Shown here: positions 59,808 to 64,000 of the stretch, one piece after another
How the letters are laid out: every line of letters starts with the position of its first letter
How positions within the stretch are numbered: the first letter of the stretch is position 1
Assembly (NCBI GenBank): GCA_963700425.1
Contig: CAVOXO010000001.1
Location: 1,860,001 to 1,924,000 of the forward strand
From: CAVOXO01 sp963700425
GTDB lineage: Bacteria > Actinomycetota > Acidimicrobiia > Acidimicrobiales > Microtrichaceae
Direction of reading: 5' to 3'
DNA: 64,000 bases
Position numbers and translations under genes: made by a program
The notes under the pieces: model-generated
What the model saw: only the letters and a program-made list of their open reading frames with translations
Databases searched by the model: none
Told to the model about the DNA's origin: nothing

Positions 59808-62474
59808 TCAGCCCTTGGCGTCGGCCCAGGTCTCACCGAAGGAGAGGTTGACCTCGAGGGGTACGACCAGGTCGAAGGCCCCGGCCATGACGTCGGTGAC
59901 CACCCCGCCGATCTCGTCCCGGTCCGCCGGCGGCACCTCGCAGATGACCTCGTCGTGGACCTGGAGGATGATCCGCGAGGTTCCGCCGCGCTCGCTCAGC
60001 GCGGCGTCGAGGCGAACGAGCGCCACCTTGAAGATGTCCGCGGCGAGGCCCTGGATCCCCGCGTTCATGGCCTGTCGTTCCCCGGCCTGCCGAACGCTGT
60101 GCACCGGTGAGCTCAGCTCGGGAATCCGTCGACGGCGACCGAAGAGCGTCTCGGTGTATCCCCGTTCGCGTGCCTCGGCGACGGTCCGGTCCATGTAGTC
60201 GTGAACCGCGGGGAACGCGACGAAGAAGGCGTCGAGGATCTCCTGGGCGTCTGCGGTCGGGATCCCCAGCCTCTGGCCCAATCCGTAGGCCTCCATGCCG
60301 TACGCGAGGCCGTAGGACACCATCTTCGCTCTGGACCGCTGTTCGATGGTGACGTCGGCCGGCTCGACACCGAAGATCGCCGACGCCGTCCGGCTGTGCA
60401 CATCGGTGCCCGAGCGGAATGCTTCGATGAGGCCCGGGTCGTCCGCGAGATGGGCGATGCAACGGAGTTCGATCTGGTTGTAGTCCGCGACACAGAGAAT
60501 GAAGCCCTCGGCCGGAACGAACGCCCGGCGGAAACGACGTCCCTCCTCGCTGCGGACGGGGATGTTGTGCAGATTGGGGGCATCGGAGCTGAGCCTCCCC
60601 GTTCGGGCGACCGTCTGGTTGAACGTTGCATGGATCCGTCCGTCGGGCGCCACCTCGGCCAGCAGTCCCTCCCCGTAGGTCCCCCGAAGCTTCTCGACCT
60701 CGCGGTACGCCAGCAGGTGTTCGACGATGGGGTGTTGACCCTTCAGCTTCTCGAGCGTGGCGGCGTCGGTGCTGAACCCCGTCTTGGTCTTCTTCTGAGT
60801 CTCGAGTCCCAGCTCCTCGAACAGGACGGTGCGCAGCTGTGGCGTGGAGTTCACGTTGAACTCGTGGCCGGCGTCGGCATGGATCTCGGCTCGCAGTCGG
60901 TCGCATTCGGCGCGCAGGTTCTCCGCCAGGGACTCGAGCTCGGTTCGGTCGACCCCCACACCCACGTGTTCCATACGAGCGAGGACGGCGATGAGGGGCA
61001 CCTCCACATCTCGGTTCAGTGCCACCAGACCCTGGGCCTCGAGGGCCTCACCGATGGGATCGAGCAACGCTGCGACGGCCAGGGCCTCGGAACCGATGTG
61101 CTCGGCGATCGACACCGATTCGTCCGCTCCGAAGTCGAGCTGACCCGACGTCTCAGCCGAACCGTCCTGGAGCTCAGCGTCGGTGTAGCGCCCCAGAACC
61201 TCTCCGATGCCGTATCTCGGGTCGGCAGGGTCGAGGAGGTAGGCGGCGATCTTCGTGTCGAGTACCGGCTGGGGCACACCCGCACCTGTTCCCGACAGCC
61301 ACACCAGCAGCGGCTTGAGATCGTGGCCTGCCACGTGCGCCGATCCGAGCCAGTCCGACAGCCCCGGATCGCCGGTGATCTCGGCGGAGGTCCACCACCC
61401 GATCTCGCCGCTCTCCGCATCCACCACGACGGCCAGGCCGGCCGGCTCGCTCCGCCCCGGCACCCCTGACCAGCCGACGGCCACGACCGCCGGGCGCTCC
61501 GGGCCGCCGAGGCCTTCCAACACCGTGGGGTCCACGTCATCGGCTCGCGTGACCTCTGCGGCCAGCACCCGGCGCTCGGGGCCTGCCACCGCGCCCACCC
61601 GGTCACCGAAGGCCTCCGACAGCCGTCCCAGGAGAGACCCGAACTCCAGGAGCCCGAAGAGCGTCGCCACCCCTTCGGGGTCTGCGTCGTCCATACGCAG
61701 GTCGTCGATCTCGACGTCGAGGGGGACGTCGCGGATCAACCGCATCATGTCGACGTTCGTCCGTGCCCGGGACTCGAACTGGGTCAGGTTCTCGCGGAGC
61801 TTCGGGGTCTGGTCGTCGACGTGGTCGAAGATCCCGTCGAGGCCTCCGTAGGTCGTGATCAGCTTTGCCGCGGTCTTCTCCCCGACACCCGGAACGCCCG
61901 GCAGGTTGTCGGAGGGGTCGCCACGAAGAGCCGCGTAGTGAACGTACTGATCAGGCCGGACACCGGTGCGGTCGAGGATCCCGGCCTCGTCGTAGAGGGC
62001 GTAGTCACTCACTCCCCGTTTGTTGTAGAGGACCTTGATGTCGGGGTCCTCCACCAGCTGGTAACAGTCGCGATCACCGGTCACGACCAGAGCCGACATA
62101 CCCTCGGCGGCTGCTCGGGTGGCCAGGGTGGCGATCACGTCATCGGCTTCGTAGCCGGCGATCTCGACGGTCGTGATTCCGAGCGTGTCGACCACCTCAC
62201 GAACGAGACCCATCTGCTGCACCAACACGTCGGGGGTCGCGTCACGGTTTGCCTTGTAGGTGTCCACCATCTCGTGGCGGAACGTCGGCTCAGGCCGGTC
62301 GAACGCCACGGCGATGCGGTCGGGTTCGTGATCGCGAACAAGGTTGATGAGCATCGAGGTGAACCCGAACACCGCATTGGTGACCTGCCCCGACGCGGTC
62401 GCCATGTCGGCGGGTAGGGCGAAGAAGGCTCGATAGGTCAACGAGTTGCCGTCGATCAGCATGAGAGTGGTCAT
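59808..62474 (-). CDS. polA: DNA polymerase I
   Basis: Repair and Okazaki-fragment polymerase. 888 residues: 5'-nuclease domain (MLIDGNSLTYRAFFALP, AFDRPEPTFRHEM, AGYEADDVIATLA, VTGDRDCYQLV, LRGDPSDNLPGVPGVGEKTA), a 3'-5' exonuclease-like domain whose DxE metal site is missing (AGLAVVVDAESGEIGWW), and a family A polymerase: VADYNQIELRCIAHLADD (motif A), RSRAKMVSYGLAYGMEAYGL (motif B), LQVHDEVICEVP (motif C). Lack of proofreading residues is usual in actinobacterial PolA. It precedes the methyltransferase and rpsA on the same strand. Confidence 0.97.
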   Translation of the reverse strand: MTTLMLIDGNSLTYRAFFALPADMATASGQVTNAVFGFTSMLINLVRDHEPDRIAVAFDRPEPTFRHEMVDTYKANRDATPDVLVQQMGLVREVVDTLGITTVEIAGYEADDVIATLATRAAAEGMSALVVTGDRDCYQLVEDPDIKVLYNKRGVSDYALYDEAGILDRTGVRPDQYVHYAALRGDPSDNLPGVPGVGEKTAAKLITTYGGLDGIFDHVDDQTPKLRENLTQFESRARTNVDMMRLIRDVPLDVEIDDLRMDDADPEGVATLFGLLEFGSLLGRLSEAFGDRVGAVAGPERRVLAAEVTRADDVDPTVLEGLGGPERPAVVAVGWSGVPGRSEPAGLAVVVDAESGEIGWWTSAEITGDPGLSDWLGSAHVAGHDLKPLLVWLSGTGAGVPQPVLDTKIAAYLLDPADPRYGIGEVLGRYTDAELQDGSAETSGQLDFGADESVSIAEHIGSEALAVAALLDPIGEALEAQGLVALNRDVEVPLIAVLARMEHVGVGVDRTELESLAENLRAECDRLRAEIHADAGHEFNVNSTPQLRTVLFEELGLETQKKTKTGFSTDAATLEKLKGQHPIVEHLLAYREVEKLRGTYGEGLLAEVAPDGRIHATFNQTVARTGRLSSDAPNLHNIPVRSEEGRRFRRAFVPAEGFILCVADYNQIELRCIAHLADDPGLIEAFRSGTDVHSRTASAIFGVEPADVTIEQRSRAKMVSYGLAYGMEAYGLGQRLGIPTADAQEILDAFFVAFPAVHDYMDRTVAEARERGYTETLFGRRRRIPELSSPVHSVRQAGERQAMNAGIQGLAADIFKVALVRLDAALSERGGTSRIILQVHDEVICEVPPADRDEIGGVVTDVMAGAFDLVVPLEVNLSFGETWADAKG

Positions 62475-62508
62475 CGAACGCCACCCTATGCGGCCCCGGC
62501 CGCGCCGA

Positions 62509-63993
62509 TCAGCGGCGAACCAGCAGTATCAGGCCGTCGGGATACCTTTCGACGACCTCGAACTCCCCCGACGAGACGATGCGCTCGAAGAGTGCCAGAT
62601 GGTCGGGGTTTCCGAGCCGGTCCTCGTTGATGAGCAACACGTCGATGGTCGAGGGGTCCGGCGGGGCGGGGACACCGCCGACGCCGTAGTTCGACGAGAT
62701 CCACGGGTTCGGGAAGGTGTAGATGCCCTCACGATGCGAGAGGTGAGGCACGATGTAGTACTCGGTCGACACCACCGCGTCGTCGGGGATGTCGGCGATG
62801 GCGTCGCGGATGAAGTCATTGGTCGGGTTGTCGACGAGTGGCCACCAGCCGACGTCGTGGTTCGTCGTCCACGGGCCCACCCCCTGCCCCCTGGTCTGGA
62901 AGACCCCCAGGAGCATCACCCCGATGAGGGCGAAGGCGACGAACGAACGCCGGCGTCGGACCACCACGTGGGCGGACGCCACGAGGATCCCGAGAAACGG
63001 GAAGAAGGAGTAGTGCCACCGGAGGTCCCAGGTGAAGTTGGCGACGGTGGCGAAGTTGACCACGTGCTGTGGGACACCCACGAGCGCGACGTGGGGGGCC
63101 GCCAGGCCGATGAAGCCATAGGGGCGTGCGAGTCCGACGAATCCCGACGGTTCCGAGTCGTCGCCGAAGCTTCCGATCGCGTTGTTCTCCTCGAGTCGAT
63201 CGAGGAGCGGCCCCGGATCCCGGACGGCCCCGGTGACGACCTCGGTGGCCGACGCACCGAGCGAACCGAAGAGACTGTCGAAGACCGCCCCTTCCTCCGA
63301 GAACGCCGGAATCACCACCGTCAGCGCCACGGCGAACCAGACCGCACCGACTGCGAAGGTGACGAGTCCGATCTTCGGCCGACGGAAGGCCACGGCCACG
63401 GCCAACCCCATGAGCGCCACGACGAGCGCCACGTCTTCCTTCCACAACAGGGCGAACCCCAGGCATGCGCCGTACGCGCGCCACTTCCCCACCGACGCGA
63501 AGTACCAGGCCCCCACGAGGAACGGAGCGGCGATCGACTCGGCATGGAACGTCTCCTGGATCTTCCACTGGGGCGAGAAGTGGAAGAGATAGGCGATGCC
63601 CAGACCCAGGCCCGCCCACGACGAGCCCAGATGGCGGCGGCCCAGAGCGAACAGGGGAATGGCAACCGCAACGACGGCTGCGGTGTTGAGGAGATCGAGG
63701 AAGTGTGGGCCCCCGATGCCGATCCAGTAGAACGGCACCAAGAGGAGATAGCCGAAGTTGGCGTGGTGTCCGAACACCTCCATGCCCCGGATCGTCATGA
63801 ATCCCCGCCCGTGGGCGAGCTGCCAGATTCCCTGGTCGTACATCCCGAGGTCGTAGTCGAATGACCCGAAGTATTCGTGGCGCCGCCAGATCAGCGATGC
63901 GAACACGACGAAGTACCACGCCACGACGACCGCGAAGAGGGCGAGCGGCAGATGTCGCTGCAGCCAGCGCCGACCCCTCCAGCGCTCGATCAA
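62509..63993 (-). CDS. DUF2079 polytopic membrane protein (start may lie beyond the window)
   Basis: 494 residues from TTG 63993, about 11 transmembrane helices. The N-terminal part AWYFVVFASLIWRRHEYFGSFDYDLGMYDQGIWQLAHGRGFMTIRGMEVFGHHANFGYLLLVPFYWI is characteristic of DUF2079, which resembles GT-C glycosyltransferases with a conserved FDxGxxxQ loop and HxxF segment. The soluble C-terminus (IPDDAVVSTEYYIVPHLSHREGIYTFPNPW) is also typical. The frame is still open at base 64000, so an earlier start is possible. Function unproven; polA follows 34 bases downstream. Confidence 0.85.
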   Translation of the reverse strand: MIERWRGRRWLQRHLPLALFAVVVAWYFVVFASLIWRRHEYFGSFDYDLGMYDQGIWQLAHGRGFMTIRGMEVFGHHANFGYLLLVPFYWIGIGGPHFLDLLNTAAVVAVAIPLFALGRRHLGSSWAGLGLGIAYLFHFSPQWKIQETFHAESIAAPFLVGAWYFASVGKWRAYGACLGFALLWKEDVALVVALMGLAVAVAFRRPKIGLVTFAVGAVWFAVALTVVIPAFSEEGAVFDSLFGSLGASATEVVTGAVRDPGPLLDRLEENNAIGSFGDDSEPSGFVGLARPYGFIGLAAPHVALVGVPQHVVNFATVANFTWDLRWHYSFFPFLGILVASAHVVVRRRRSFVAFALIGVMLLGVFQTRGQGVGPWTTNHDVGWWPLVDNPTNDFIRDAIADIPDDAVVSTEYYIVPHLSHREGIYTFPNPWISSNYGVGGVPAPPDPSTIDVLLINEDRLGNPDHLALFERIVSSGEFEVVERYPDGLILLVRR

Positions 63994-64000
63994 CGGAGCC

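Noticed and set aside
62446..63864. 472-codon plus-strand open frame opposite the DUF2079 gene
   Set aside because: Low-complexity Arg/Glu/Asp/Gly/His composition; the minus strand encodes a typical membrane protein.
1..64000. CRISPR array, prophage, transposase or integron
   Set aside because: No regularly spaced repeats and no transposase, integrase or phage structural motifs were seen among the supported genes.

Overview
The window is a densely packed, high-G+C bacterial chromosome segment with about 50 protein genes, one tRNA gene and no gene-free stretch longer than 300 bases. The gene content points to an actinobacterium. It carries the phosphatidylinositol-mannoside block (pgsA, patA, pimA), a mycothiol ligase (mshC) and the actinobacterial neighbourhood thrS-HIT-pgsA-patA-pimA ... 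pdxS-pdxT-yebC-ruvCAB ... yajC-secD. Mycobacterium tuberculosis has the same order (Rv2614c down to Rv2587c). Acyl-CoA dehydrogenases, an ASPIC/UnbV protein and a Tad pilus locus would fit the class Acidimicrobiia, but that rank is inference. There is no sign of a prophage, insertion sequence or CRISPR array.

Layout. 1-5.4 kb (minus): secD (cut by the window edge), yajC, tgt, queA, ruvB, ruvA, ruvC. 5.5-10.4 kb (plus): a large c-di-GMP enzyme translationally coupled to an ABC exporter pair. 10.4-20.6 kb (minus): peroxiredoxin, yebC, pdxT, pdxS, a protease-dead M48 relative with lemA, pimA, patA, pgsA, a small membrane protein, HIT protein, thrS. 20.7-28.5 kb (minus): a nearly gapless ten-gene run of plsC, mshC, four copper/thiol lipoproteins for cytochrome-oxidase metallation, DUF6285, an APH-type kinase and two CNNM/CBS membrane proteins. 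28.6-29.4 kb (plus): an orphan ModF-like ATPase. 29.4-34.7 kb (minus): a TPP-riboswitch operon with thiamine pyrophosphokinase, ThiB, ThiP, an M23 peptidase and an SRPBCC protein. 34.7-38.9 kb: two acyl-CoA dehydrogenases around a second GGDEF protein whose EAL domain is degenerate. 39-44.7 kb: J-domain protein, tRNA-Val, FG-GAP/ASPIC lipoprotein, and a desaturase plus ferredoxin-reductase pair divergent from a MerR regulator across a 37-bp palindrome. 44.7-48.9 kb: PCD, MFS exporter, murF, ddl. 49-57.2 kb (minus): Tad pilus operon (cpaB, tadZ, tadA, a VWA-like/TadB fusion, tadC) ending in a polytopic membrane protein. 57.4-64 kb (minus): rpsA, a methyltransferase, polA, a DUF2079 membrane protein.

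Four genes (rpsA, thiP, tadC and the methyltransferase) are each one nucleotide out of frame, and in each case the span is 3n+1. Because rpsA is essential, sequence error is the simplest explanation for at least that case. Two genes (pdxT and one CNNM gene) have no ATG, GTG or TTG at the position their family requires, but each has an in-frame ATC there. Many operon-leading genes show TANNNT placed 6-8 nt before the start codon, which suggests widespread leaderless transcription.

The strongest candidates for new biology are the VWA-TadB fusion in the Tad operon, the LemA plus dead-protease pair, the two long palindromes (upstream of pgsA, and at the desaturase/MerR junction), and the ThiQ-less thiamine operon that also carries a peptidoglycan hydrolase. 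None is a wholly unprecedented system as far as can be read from sequence alone.
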